Assembly: GCF_900078395.1 (NCBI RefSeq)
Contig: NZ_FKLA01000008.1
Coordinates: forward strand, 509,045-573,044
Origin: Anaerotruncus rubiinfantis
Lineage (GTDB): Bacteria > Bacillota > Clostridia > Oscillospirales > Ruminococcaceae
DNA: 64,000 nucleotides
Reading direction: 5' to 3'
The translations under genes and the position numbers were made by a program. The notes beneath the pieces were generated by a model. It was not told the DNA's origin. It did no database searches and saw nothing but the letters and a program-made list of their open reading frames with translations. This document shows positions 55,017-61,684 of the stretch, piece after piece (positions within the stretch are counted from its first letter, which is position 1; each line of letters starts with the position of its first letter).

Positions 55017-56569
55017 CTTACATCCGAGTATCTTTCCGAACCTTCCCTTGCAGGAAGATCGGAAGGGTACTCGGAATTTTTATTGTGCAAAATAATATTT
55101 AGATTGATTGTCACGTCGGCAGAGTCGTCGTAACAAATTACCTTGTCCACAAATATTTCAATCGCTTCCCGCTGCGTAGAAGTTGGGAGTGTGGAAAGAT
55201 TTTGATATTTTTTGAGTGACGCAACGATATTCTCCAAAGGCATAATATCCCTGTTGGATTCATTTTCGCTTTTATGCAGTTCTTCCAAAAGCTCATTTTT
55301 TAGAGTTTCCAGTTCCACCAATCGCCCTTTAGTGGTTGTGGTAAATATGCCGCTTTCGATAGCCTGCATAATATTATCGATTTTAGCAGATACGTCGGTC
55401 AGTTTGCTTTTTAAGAATTTCTGACTATCTGAAATTTCGGCTTTCGATTTCTCCTGCGAATCAAAAAGTTTTTGCGCAACCTCCGGGAGTTTCTTTTCTG
55501 AAAACACTTCATTTTCTAAATATTCGATAACTGTAGACTCGACACGGTGGCTGGCAACAGCCCGCTTGTCGCAAGTGCGCTTTCTTTTTCTGGTAGCGCA
55601 GACATAAAAATAGTCGTAGCTACCTTTTTTATTTCTGGCGCTCTCTCCGACCATAGATCCGCCGCACTTCCCACAAACAACTTTTCCAGACAAAAGATAA
55701 TCATGCTTTGCCTTGCCCGCACCGGGCCGACCAACGTTCGTTCTTTTCTTGTTTTGCACTTTGTAAAAAAGATCAGTGTCAATGATAGCCGGTATTCCAC
55801 CTGGAATGCGAATAATTTCTTCGTCGGCTTTGTTTGCGTGGGTATTTCGCGGCCCCGATCGTCCATAGCTGGCAGAACGATTGTAAATAAAATTTCCTAT
55901 ATATTTTTCGTTCCTAAGAATATCAGATAAACTATTTTTACCAAAGCTTGTACCGCGTTTCGTTTTATATCCCAACGAATTTAAGCGATCAATAATTTTA
56001 GAATATCCCTCGCCGTTGGCGTACATTGTGAAAATGATCTTTACCGCCTCAGCTTCATGTTCGTTAACGATATAGGTATTATCGGATGCGAGGTCATAGC
56101 CAAGGGGAGGGGTTCCTCCTGTATGCTTGCATTGAAGGGCTGTTTCCCGCAAGCCTTTCATAGTTTCACGCGCGAGATTCTTTGAATAATATTCACTCAT
56201 TCCTTCGAGCACCGATTCCAAAATGATGCTTTCGGGGCTGTCGTCAAGATTTTCCAACACAGAGCACAGACGAATTCCGCAGCGCTTCAATTTTCTTTTA
56301 TAATAGGCGTGGTCGTATCTGTCCCGGCTGAACCTATCCAGCTTATGGATAATCACTGCCTCAAAAATGCTATCTTCTGCATCGTTCATCATCCGCAAGA
56401 ACTCGGGGCGCTTGTCGCTGGTCGCAGACTGCGCCTTATCCGCATATATTTTGATAACTTCAAGATCGTGCTTTTCTGCATAGTCTTGACAGGCTCTCAC
56501 CTGTGCGTCGATACTTTCATCCCTCTGGTTGTCCGAACTAAACCGGGCATAGATTACTGCCTTTTTCAT
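54803..56569 (-). CDS. Large serine recombinase (phage integrase), C-terminus fused into ssrA antisense
   Basis: 588 residues as integrated. The N-terminal resolvase domain has YARFSSDNQRDESIDAQ with the catalytic serine, and KLDRFSRDRYD. Next come the recombinase domain (ETMKGLRETALQ, PPLGYDL) and a zinc ribbon (CGKCGG...CDKRAV). A coiled coil lies at about 380-450. GGAGG lies five bases before the ATG. The last ~70 residues (from AEGNRTPVRKP onward) are encoded by the antisense of ssrA, so the natural C-terminus in the free phage must differ. It catalyses integration at ssrA and, with a directionality factor, excision. Confidence 0.93.
   Translation of the reverse strand: MKKAVIYARFSSDNQRDESIDAQVRACQDYAEKHDLEVIKIYADKAQSATSDKRPEFLRMMNDAEDSIFEAVIIHKLDRFSRDRYDHAYYKRKLKRCGIRLCSVLENLDDSPESIILESVLEGMSEYYSKNLARETMKGLRETALQCKHTGGTPPLGYDLASDNTYIVNEHEAEAVKIIFTMYANGEGYSKIIDRLNSLGYKTKRGTSFGKNSLSDILRNEKYIGNFIYNRSASYGRSGPRNTHANKADEEIIRIPGGIPAIIDTDLFYKVQNKKRTNVGRPGAGKAKHDYLLSGKVVCGKCGGSMVGESARNKKGSYDYFYVCATRKRKRTCDKRAVASHRVESTVIEYLENEVFSEKKLPEVAQKLFDSQEKSKAEISDSQKFLKSKLTDVSAKIDNIMQAIESGIFTTTTKGRLVELETLKNELLEELHKSENESNRDIMPLENIVASLKKYQNLSTLPTSTQREAIEIFVDKVICYDDSADVTINLNIILHNKNSEYPSDLPAREGSERYSDVSGGAEGNRTPVRKPVHISFSECSRFFKIPLPRRQPTGYAARYPLIQSCVRGRSARSFTTNRRPIRGRGTPR
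54992..55016. other. Prophage attachment site (attL, within the ssrA 3' end)
   Basis: The tmRNA gene remains intact up to CCA, and phage-type sequence and a recombinase begin immediately after. The crossover therefore lies in or next to the T-arm/acceptor segment. The matching attR is beyond the window, so the core length is unknown. Confidence 0.6.
55024..55082. terminator. Imperfect long hairpin behind ssrA
   Basis: CCGAGTATCTTTCCGAACC pairs imperfectly with a copy of its complement ending GGTACTCGG and is followed by AATTTTTATT. It can terminate ssrA rightward, yet lies inside the recombinase frame. Confidence 0.6.
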
Positions 56570-56694
56570 AATACCCTCCAAAATTTTCAGAACGATTACT
56601 ATATCTGTTAAATGCTAAACCTGATTCAGCACAATGTCTTGTGTCAATCCCTAAATCCACCAATATTATTTGCCATTATCGTGTAAAACTTCCA

Positions 56695-56724
56695 TTGACG
56701 AATAACAACTGTTAGTAGTAAAAT
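56695..56724 (+). promoter_or_regulatory. Promoter upstream of the CRISPR-repeat ORF
   Basis: TTGACG, an 18-bp spacer and TAAAAT. The region upstream (56570-56690) is AT-rich and holds nothing else recognised. Confidence 0.65.
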
Positions 56725-56735
56725 CAAATCATAAA

Positions 56736-56749
56736 AGAACATACGTTCT
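56736..56749. promoter_or_regulatory. LexA (SOS) box
   Basis: AGAACATACGTTCT matches the Gram-positive LexA consensus GAAC-N4-GTTC. It lies just downstream of the promoter's predicted start, where LexA would block transcription. Confidence 0.7.
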
Positions 56750-56774
56750 ACATTTCAAAGAAAGGATTGACGAC

Positions 56775-57056
56775 ATGAGCAAACAGAGCTATAAAGACAT
56801 CCAAAGTGATGCGCCTGCACGCCATATTTCTATCCACGCGCCCCGTGGAGAGAGGCGCGACACGTACCGCGATGCTGATAACTTAATGCCCTTGACCGAC
56901 ACAGAACGAGAATGGCTTATTGCGGTTGGCAGGGCACAACATAAACGGCATTCAGACGTTACTTATCTTTTGGCGGTTCTGGAGGAATATCTAGAGCTTT
57001 CAGAAGATTCAGAGCTCGTTTTTGATCTTCCGGAGAATGACTGCGGAACCAAATAA
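56775..57056 (+). CDS. Small prophage ORF containing a CRISPR-repeat-like segment
   Basis: 93 residues. AAAGGA lies eight bases before the ATG, so translation is likely. Residues 18-29 (ISIHAPRGERRD) are exactly the translation of a 36-bp type I-C-like CRISPR repeat on the opposite strand. The remainder (LTDTEREWLIAVGRAQ onward, acidic C-terminus) matches nothing I recognise. Its 3' end overlaps the convergent repressor gene by 98 bases. LexA-controlled expression is inferred from the box upstream. Confidence 0.55.
   Translation: MSKQSYKDIQSDAPARHISIHAPRGERRDTYRDADNLMPLTDTEREWLIAVGRAQHKRHSDVTYLLAVLEEYLELSEDSELVFDLPENDCGTK
56826..56861 (-). repeat. Solitary type I-C-like CRISPR repeat
   Basis: On the minus strand 36 bases begin GTCGCGCC and end GGGCGCGTGGATAGAAAT. 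The CGCGCC/GGCGCG stem and the GTGGAT(T/A)GAAAT 3' handle follow the type I-C repeat layout. The loop is about three bases longer than usual. There is only one copy, with no spacer or second repeat within several hundred bases, so it is not an array. Confidence 0.65.
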
Positions 57057-57315
57057 GAGCTTCACGCATTTCAGGATTCTTCAAAAGCTCGTCGTCCTCT
57101 GTGGCGGCGGGCTTGTTTTTTATGTCTGTATTGCCCAGGAGATAATCGGTCGACACGCCGAAGTATGCTGCTATCTTTTGGACAGTATCAGATTTAGGAA
57201 CCTTCCCTATCCGCCAATTTGTTACATTGGATTTGCTTATTCCTAGATCCATAACCAGCTTCGTTGGGGTAATGCCAGCATCAGAACATAATGAACTGAG
57301 AATATCAAAAAACAT
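56959..57315 (-). CDS. XRE-family phage repressor (CI-like)
   Basis: A 118-residue protein with an N-terminal HTH (ITPTKLVMDLGISKSNVTNW across residues 15-34), then VPKSDTVQKIAAYFGVSTDYLLGNTD and a helical C-terminal tail. GGAGG lies seven bases before the ATG. It lies left of, and reads away from, an operator-bearing rightward promoter. It is the likely lysogeny repressor. No RecA-cleavable peptidase domain is seen, so induction must act in another way. Confidence 0.9.
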   Translation of the reverse strand: MFFDILSSLCSDAGITPTKLVMDLGISKSNVTNWRIGKVPKSDTVQKIAAYFGVSTDYLLGNTDIKNKPAATEDDELLKNPEMREALIWFRSHSPEDQKRALNLLKALDIPPEPPKDK

Positions 57316-57330
57316 GGGCGAACCTCCATA

Positions 57331-57359
57331 TTGACGAGTTCGATTTAGAGAACTATAAT
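57331..57359 (+). promoter_or_regulatory. Rightward promoter with operator in the spacer (site 1)
   Basis: TTGACG, spacer AGTTCGATTTAGAGAAC (exactly 17 bp), then TATAAT. The operator (AGTTCGATTTAGAGAACT, 57337-57354) fills the spacer. Nearly the same 29 bp recurs at 59669. Confidence 0.85.
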
Positions 57360-57405
57360 ATAATTAACAACACACAATTCATCCACGCGGAAAGGAGTTT
57401 GGAAT

Positions 57406-57651
57406 ATGGACAACAGAAAAGGGCGCTGCCCTGATTGCGCCAACTGCCCCAGCAATGATACATGTCGCCCCTCCGAAGAGGATCGTAAGAGACTGCAACA
57501 GTTATTTGATCAAGAAGAACAAGAGCCAGAAGAACAAAAACCCAAACTATCGTTCCCCGAGAAACATCCTGATTTCCCACTTTACCTTGCGCTGATAGCG
57601 TTAATAGCTTCTATTGCTGACCCTATTTTCAGGGCCCTAATAGGCTACTGA
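57406..57651 (+). CDS. Small cysteine-rich membrane protein
   Basis: An 81-residue protein with a CPDCANCPSNDTC cysteine cluster (residues 8-20, possible zinc site), an acidic Q/E-rich middle, and one C-terminal hydrophobic helix (YLALIALIASIADPIFRALIG). A GGAG-type SD lies before the ATG. It is the first gene of the operator-controlled rightward promoter. Function unknown. Confidence 0.7.
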   Translation: MDNRKGRCPDCANCPSNDTCRPSEEDRKRLQQLFDQEEQEPEEQKPKLSFPEKHPDFPLYLALIALIASIADPIFRALIGY

Positions 57652-57679
57652 TTGCTTGACTTCGAAAGGTGGTAATAAC

Positions 57680-57850
57680 TTGCTTAAAAGATTAAACCGT
57701 TTCTTTGATGAACGAAGCGACACGGAAAATATGGTATTCGCTACAATCATTACCACAATTAATATTGTGATGATCATATTCCAAGTGCTGTTTTTAACAA
57801 TCCTAGCGCCGCGATTAATACACTTATTGCTGTTAATATGCAGCACATAA
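57680..57850 (+). CDS. Small transmembrane protein
   Basis: 56 residues starting at TTG 57680 (AAAGGTGG seven bases upstream). One long hydrophobic helix (MVFATIITTINIVMIIFQVLFLTIL) follows a basic N-terminus. An in-frame ATG at 57656 has no SD. Its end overlaps the convergent gene. Confidence 0.55.
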   Translation: MLKRLNRFFDERSDTENMVFATIITTINIVMIIFQVLFLTILAPRLIHLLLLICST

Positions 57851-58160
57851 CACCCGCCTTCGCGGCAACGCTAGAATCTCTAGATGATTTTTCTTGTATC
57901 TTTGCAGAATGCAGATTTTCTAGGTATTCCATTATTGCATGCTTTCCTTCAAGAGAAATCGAAAATGTCGAACCGTTCCGTATGACGGAAGCATCCCCGT
58001 TAAAATGATGGTTAATGTAATCGGCCTTTTCAAGCGCATATAAAATTTCCTTTAACTCTAATTCGTCTACTTTTGGAAACCTTTCCTTTATGTCAGGGAA
58101 AGCTAAATTTTCATCTGATATTGTTTGTAAAATTGAATAGTATGTTTTGTCAAGATACAT
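57774..58160 (-). CDS. Unknown protein: helical domain plus C-terminal membrane anchor
   Basis: 128 residues. The N-terminal 80 residues (YYSILQTISDENLAFPDIKERF, ELKEILYALEKADYINHHF) look winged-helix-like. The C-terminal hydrophobic segment is MCCILTAISVLIAALGLLKTAL. AGGGG lies before the ATG. It is last in the leftward cargo block. A stem GCCCCGC-TTCG-GCGGGGC (58168-58186) lies just upstream. Confidence 0.65.
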   Translation of the reverse strand: MYLDKTYYSILQTISDENLAFPDIKERFPKVDELELKEILYALEKADYINHHFNGDASVIRNGSTFSISLEGKHAIMEYLENLHSAKIQEKSSRDSSVAAKAGVMCCILTAISVLIAALGLLKTALGI

Positions 58161-58194
58161 TCTGTCACCCCTGGCCCCGCTTCGGCGGGGCTTT

Positions 58195-58455
58195 TCATTT
58201 ATGCCTATAGAATATGGATACCCACACAAAAGAGACAATCCATAATGACCCCAAGTAAGTCGCAACAAGTCCCAAAATATGAACCCAGGAAAAGTTTATT
58301 GTCGCTACAATCGCCATAGCTATTAAAACTATAATCGATAGGACAGACAGAATAAATTTAACCACCTGGCTAAAAAATGCGCCTCTGCTTACCGTTGCAA
58401 TTGAAGCCACAGAAGCAGTTATGCAAACCGATATATAGATTAAAGGAATAGACAT
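58195..58455 (-). CDS. Small polytopic membrane protein
   Basis: 86 residues, three predicted membrane helices covering almost the whole protein (PLIYISVCITASVASIATV, VVKFILSVLSIIVLIAMAIV, ILGLVATYLGSLWIVSFVW). AAAGGA lies ten bases before the ATG. Third gene in the leftward cargo block. Function unknown. Confidence 0.65.
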   Translation of the reverse strand: MSIPLIYISVCITASVASIATVSRGAFFSQVVKFILSVLSIIVLIAMAIVATINFSWVHILGLVATYLGSLWIVSFVWVSIFYRHK

Positions 58456-58477
58456 GATTACACCGTCCTTTTTTGCG

Positions 58478-58969
58478 TTATCCCATGAAGTTTATATTTT
58501 TTGCAAACCAATCAGAATATTTCCAATATTGTTCTTCCGTGGTAATTAAATCTCCGTTTTGATCTCGCCAATTTAAATCTTCTATCATTTCATCCCGGAA
58601 AACCTGCCGCAAAGATTCGACCTCTTCGGCGGTATACATCACAGAGATAGAATCTAACAGATCGCGGTTGGCCTGGGACAACTCGTCACATTCTTTTTGC
58701 AAGGGGTCTAATTGGTTTTGTAAATCTGTGGCGAGAAAATAATAGTTTTCGGCGGCAGCGTAATTATAGTTGTTTAAATACAGGATATAGCCAAAGGCCG
58801 CGACGGTTAGAAGCAATATTAACATAAAGGTTCGAAACTTTAAAAATCGAGCTTTGCCAGATTGGTTAATAATCAGATAGCCTTTTCCGGCAAAACGATA
58901 TTGCCCGCAGCTTTTACAAAATTGATAATCATCGTCATTGTCAGCTCCGCACTTCCAACATTTTGTCAT
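58478..58969 (-). CDS. Zinc-ribbon membrane protein
   Basis: 163 residues. An N-terminal zinc ribbon (CWKCGADNDDDYQFCKSCGQ), one membrane helix (FMLILLLTVAAFGYILYL, about residues 48-65), then an outer helical, acidic domain (LQNQLDPLQKECDELSQANRDLLD). GGGAGGG lies before the ATG. Second gene in the leftward cargo block. Function unknown. Confidence 0.7.
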   Translation of the reverse strand: MTKCWKCGADNDDDYQFCKSCGQYRFAGKGYLIINQSGKARFLKFRTFMLILLLTVAAFGYILYLNNYNYAAAENYYFLATDLQNQLDPLQKECDELSQANRDLLDSISVMYTAEEVESLRQVFRDEMIEDLNWRDQNGDLITTEEQYWKYSDWFAKNINFMG

Positions 58970-59045
58970 GGATATGCCCTCCCGCCATTTCGCTATCATT
59001 GATTCATTTTAGTTTCGAATAGATTCAAGAGAAAAATTGCCAAAG

Positions 59046-59585
59046 TTATCTAACGCTTTCGATATGTCTCATAATAAAATTCCCCTGTGGATCTTTTAAA
59101 GCGAGAACGCCGCTTTCAAACAATTCTTGTAGCAAGTTCGCGTCAAATAATACAGATGAATATAGTATTTTTCTTACCTTACTCCACCACACATTAACTC
59201 CAATCATGGCCCCTAAAACAGATATGAACATACACAGCATCCAATTGGGTGCAGAAACAAATAAACAGATAGAAGAAAGCACCAAGACAACCGATAGGGA
59301 AATTAGGCCTTCGTGATAAAAGACGGTAACGATGATTGAAAGAAGAAAAAATGAGATGTAGACCCATGAGAGCTTTAAGACAAATATTGCTACGGACAAA
59401 AAACCGATGGAGCATAAATAAGGTAAAAACATTAAAAGTCTTGCGTTTTTACTGAGATAGCAAGCGGCATCGTTCATGCGTGATCTAGCATAACTGCTAA
59501 ATATTACCCGAACTTCCCCCGCCTTAATACTTCTTTGCATTTCAAGGAACGATTCAAAAGGAGTTCCGACCAAAGAATTTTCCAT
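59046..59585 (-). CDS. Polytopic membrane protein, first gene of the cargo block
   Basis: 179 residues. A soluble N-terminus (SFLEMQRSIKAGEVRVIFSSYARSRMND cut across 12-39), four to five hydrophobic helices (about 50-135), and a soluble C-terminus (LLQELFESGVLALKDPQGNFIM). GGAGG lies eight bases before the ATG. It starts beside the inverted operator copy at 59644. Function unknown. Confidence 0.7.
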   Translation of the reverse strand: MENSLVGTPFESFLEMQRSIKAGEVRVIFSSYARSRMNDAACYLSKNARLLMFLPYLCSIGFLSVAIFVLKLSWVYISFFLLSIIVTVFYHEGLISLSVVLVLSSICLFVSAPNWMLCMFISVLGAMIGVNVWWSKVRKILYSSVLFDANLLQELFESGVLALKDPQGNFIMRHIESVR

Positions 59586-59643
59586 GCTTCAAGCCTCCGT
59601 CATTTTTACTACATTTGTTGAAAATAATTGTTCATACAGCTAA

Positions 59644-59661
59644 AGTTCTCTAAATCGTACC
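59644..59661. promoter_or_regulatory. Inverted operator copy
   Basis: AGTTCTCTAAATCGTACC is the reverse-complement form of the 18-bp operator with three mismatches at one end. It lies between the second promoter and the leftward cargo block. Confidence 0.6.
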
Positions 59662-59668
59662 AAAACTC

Positions 59669-59697
59669 TTGACTGGTTCGATTTGGAGAACTATAAT
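59669..59697 (+). promoter_or_regulatory. Second rightward promoter with operator in the spacer (site 2)
   Basis: TTGACT, spacer GGTTCGATTTGGAGAAC (17 bp), then TATAAT: the same architecture as at 57331. It drives the early gene region. Downstream, 59700-60048 is a long leader with an 11-bp inverted repeat (TTTTCTCACAA...TTGTGAGAAAA near 59813-59860) and no convincing gene. Confidence 0.85.
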
Positions 59698-60048
59698 ATA
59701 ACTAAGCTATTAAACCCCACAAAAAACCAAGCCCCTCACTGGAGCGGTTATTCAGTTGGTTGGCACTTACAGAATAACATGTTTTTCGCGGTCGTTCAAT
59801 AGCTTTTCTCACAAAAATAAAAGCAACATTTGCGCAGATTGTGAGAAAACCCGTTTACGCTGCAATAAAGCTGCCGCAAAGGCACGATCTCACGGGCCAA
59901 GTGTTTTCGTCTGCTTCGCGGGCGTGGTTAACCCGCTTATGCGTCAACAAGATTTTAAATGACGTGCGGATACCGTGTGGTGCGCGGTATGTCTTTACGG
60001 CAACTTTATTGCAGCGTGGGCGATGACAACAAAAAGGAGGTGTTTACC

Positions 60049-60237
60049 ATCGTATCAGATTACTTTCTGGCTGAAATTGACCGTCAAAAGCGGCTGCAAA
60101 AATTGACCTATCGCGATATCGCGAAAAAAGCCGGAATCAATTATGGCACAATGCGCAAGTTCATGTGCGGCACATACAACGGCGATAACGAGCGAATCGC
60201 GGATCTGATCGCAGCCGTCCTAAAGATTGAGAGGTGA
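60049..60237 (+). CDS. Small HTH (Cro-like) regulator with apparent ATC start
   Basis: 62 residues: VSDYFLAEIDRQKRLQKL then YRDIAKKAGINYGTMRKFMCG, an HTH. A perfect AAAAAGGAGG (60031-60040) is followed after eight bases by ATC, with no ATG/GTG/TTG at that distance in frame. ATG codons at 59959 and 59989 are in frame but lack an SD. It is first of the early operon. Confidence 0.6.
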   Translation: MVSDYFLAEIDRQKRLQKLTYRDIAKKAGINYGTMRKFMCGTYNGDNERIADLIAAVLKIER

Positions 60238-60437
60238 AGAAAGTGGGAACGGAAAGCTGTATGGAACCCGATGTGTACACAAAGAAAATCAGGGTTTTGC
60301 TGGACTTGAAAACCGGGAAGGTTTTACGTGAAGAGCTCATAGACTGCGAGCCATACCCAAACACAATGCGGCTTTTCGCGGAATGTCTTGTCCGACATGG
60401 ATTCTTGGAGAAGATCAAGGAAGAATCCACGGCATGA
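60234..60437 (+). CDS. Small phage protein, unknown
   Basis: 67 residues, GTG start overlapping the previous stop (GTGA). A second GTG at 60243 is better spaced behind GAGAGG. YTKKIRVLLDLKTGKVLREEL looks beta-hairpin-like. Function unknown. Confidence 0.6.
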   Translation: MKKVGTESCMEPDVYTKKIRVLLDLKTGKVLREELIDCEPYPNTMRLFAECLVRHGFLEKIKEESTA

Positions 60438-60613
60438 TGAATGTATCAAAGCTGTTTATCCGTCTGCAAACCGAATGGCAGGATAGGCAGGAACAGGAAG
60501 CAAAGATCAAATGGCTGGAAGGAGAGCAACATGTTTTGGAAATCCCTGAGAACTCAAAACGAAAGGTTAAAAGCCGCTGGGAAAGCGCTCGCAGAAAAAT
60601 ACAAAACACTTGA
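60434..60613 (+). CDS. Small phage protein, unknown
   Basis: 59 residues, highly charged (QTEWQDRQEQEAKIKWLEGE), likely helical. Its ATG overlaps the previous stop (ATGA). The C-terminal third overlaps the next gene in another frame. Confidence 0.5.
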   Translation: MMNVSKLFIRLQTEWQDRQEQEAKIKWLEGEQHVLEIPENSKRKVKSRWESARRKIQNT

Positions 60614-60842
60614 AAAGGAAAACGACGAGTTAACAGCTAAAGCAAGGTCGCTAGAAGGTAATCTCAACTCCCTGAAAAACGTGGTAAAGGTCTGTAAAGA
60701 ACAGAAGTTTTGCGAGGTTTGCAAGTTCGGGGCAAGGCGAAAATGGAATGTATATATCCCTTTTGGCGGAATGCACGAATGCAGCGAAATGATATGCCTT
60801 AAAAATGTTTCATGCGAAGATTTTGAGAAGCAAGAGACTTGA
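60531..60842 (+). CDS. Coiled-coil, cysteine-containing phage protein
   Basis: 103 residues. AAGGAG lies six bases before the ATG. An N-terminal coiled coil (LKAAGKALAEKYKTLEKEND, residues 13-32 and on) is followed by cysteines (CKEQKFCEVCKFG...CSEMICLKNVSC) that could bind zinc. It overlaps the preceding gene by 83 bases. Confidence 0.65.
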   Translation: MFWKSLRTQNERLKAAGKALAEKYKTLEKENDELTAKARSLEGNLNSLKNVVKVCKEQKFCEVCKFGARRKWNVYIPFGGMHECSEMICLKNVSCEDFEKQET

Positions 60843-60868
60843 CGGACAAGCACCCCAAAAGAAAAAGG

Positions 60869-61288
60869 ATGGTGAAAGTGAACTACCTAAAAAAACTACG
60901 CGGACAGCGCCCGCAAAGAGAACTTGCCCGCACCCTGAAAATTCGCGTCCCGGACTACTCCCGATACGAAACCGGCAAAGCGAACCCCACGCCGGAGCAG
61001 ATGAAAGCCCTGTGTGAATTTCACTGCTGCAAAACCGGAGCGCTCTACGACCGTGAAGATTGGGACTATGACCTTATCGACCCCGTAAAGCCCCGTGAGA
61101 CGCGCAGAAGCGGGAAGGGCACAGGGATATTAAAATTCTCCGTGCGGCTCACAGAGGGGCTTGCAAACCGCATTCAGGAGCAGTGCAGGACATTGGGAAT
61201 GACGCAGGCGCAATACCTGAAACGCTGTGCTGACCTGATGGACAAGGAGTTGATCTCACATGAAGCTCTGCGACCATTACAAGAATGA
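60869..61288 (+). CDS. XRE-type HTH phage regulator
   Basis: 139 residues. The HTH is RPQRELARTLKIRVPDYSRY plus ETGKANPTPEQM, and a C-terminal ribbon-helix-helix-like part reads FSVRLTEGLANRIQEQCRTL. A GTG at 60878 or TTG at 60839 are alternative starts. It overlaps the next gene by 29 bases. Confidence 0.65.
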   Translation: MVKVNYLKKLRGQRPQRELARTLKIRVPDYSRYETGKANPTPEQMKALCEFHCCKTGALYDREDWDYDLIDPVKPRETRRSGKGTGILKFSVRLTEGLANRIQEQCRTLGMTQAQYLKRCADLMDKELISHEALRPLQE

Positions 61289-61496
61289 ATACTCCTGTCT
61301 GACCTGCCCATATCCGGCGGATACACTTCCCTGTGAAGAAAACGAACGCAAGATACAGAGTGAGCGGGATCGGCAATCCCGGAAAAGGCATTGGGAGGAT
61401 CGGACGGAGCATCACCGAAAATATTACGCGGCACACCGGGAAGAAGTGATTCGTAAAAACCGGGAGCGGCGGCAGAAAAGGAGGGGACAAGCATGA
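61260..61496 (+). CDS. Small cysteine/basic phage protein
   Basis: 78 residues: cysteines CDHYKNEYSCLTCPYPADTLPC at the start (possible zinc site) and a very basic, arginine-rich C-terminus (RKNRERRQKRRGQA). AAGGAG lies ten bases before the ATG. It could bind nucleic acid. Confidence 0.6.
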   Translation: MKLCDHYKNEYSCLTCPYPADTLPCEENERKIQSERDRQSRKRHWEDRTEHHRKYYAAHREEVIRKNRERRQKRRGQA

Positions 61497-61651
61497 CGGC
61501 GGACGGATTGTTTTGGATGATGTTTTTCGCGGCGTGGTGTCTGTATCTGGCAGTCAGCGCGGCGATTATGGAGAGCCTGATACCGTGGATAAAAAAGAAA
61601 CGCCCTGCGAGGCTGGCACCTCGACAGAGCGAACAAAGAAAATACCTTTAA
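61493..61651 (+). CDS. Small membrane protein (52 residues)
   Basis: ATG overlaps the previous stop (ATGA), and AGGAGGGG lies seven bases upstream. Residues 5-27 form one hydrophobic helix (GLFWMMFFAAWCLYLAVSAA), followed by a basic tail. Short and easily missed. Function unknown. Confidence 0.6.
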   Translation: MTADGLFWMMFFAAWCLYLAVSAAIMESLIPWIKKKRPARLAPRQSEQRKYL

Positions 61652-61684
61652 CCCCATTGTAAACATAGAAAGGCGGAAAGTCAA

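Noticed and set aside
56826..56861. CRISPR array
   Set aside because: Only one repeat copy and no spacers, and no cas gene in the window. Reported as a solitary unit instead.
57637..57846. Minus-strand ORF opposite the small phage TM gene
   Set aside because: No SD and it mirrors the hydrophobic stretch of the opposite strand.
59741..59812. tRNA-like start (GGAGCGG then TTCAGTTGGTTGG)
   Set aside because: The acceptor, D and anticodon stems do not pair and no TTCRA-type T-arm closes. It is a chance resemblance in the phage leader.
59756..59962. 68-residue ORF in the phage leader
   Set aside because: No SD, poor composition, and it crosses the inverted repeat.
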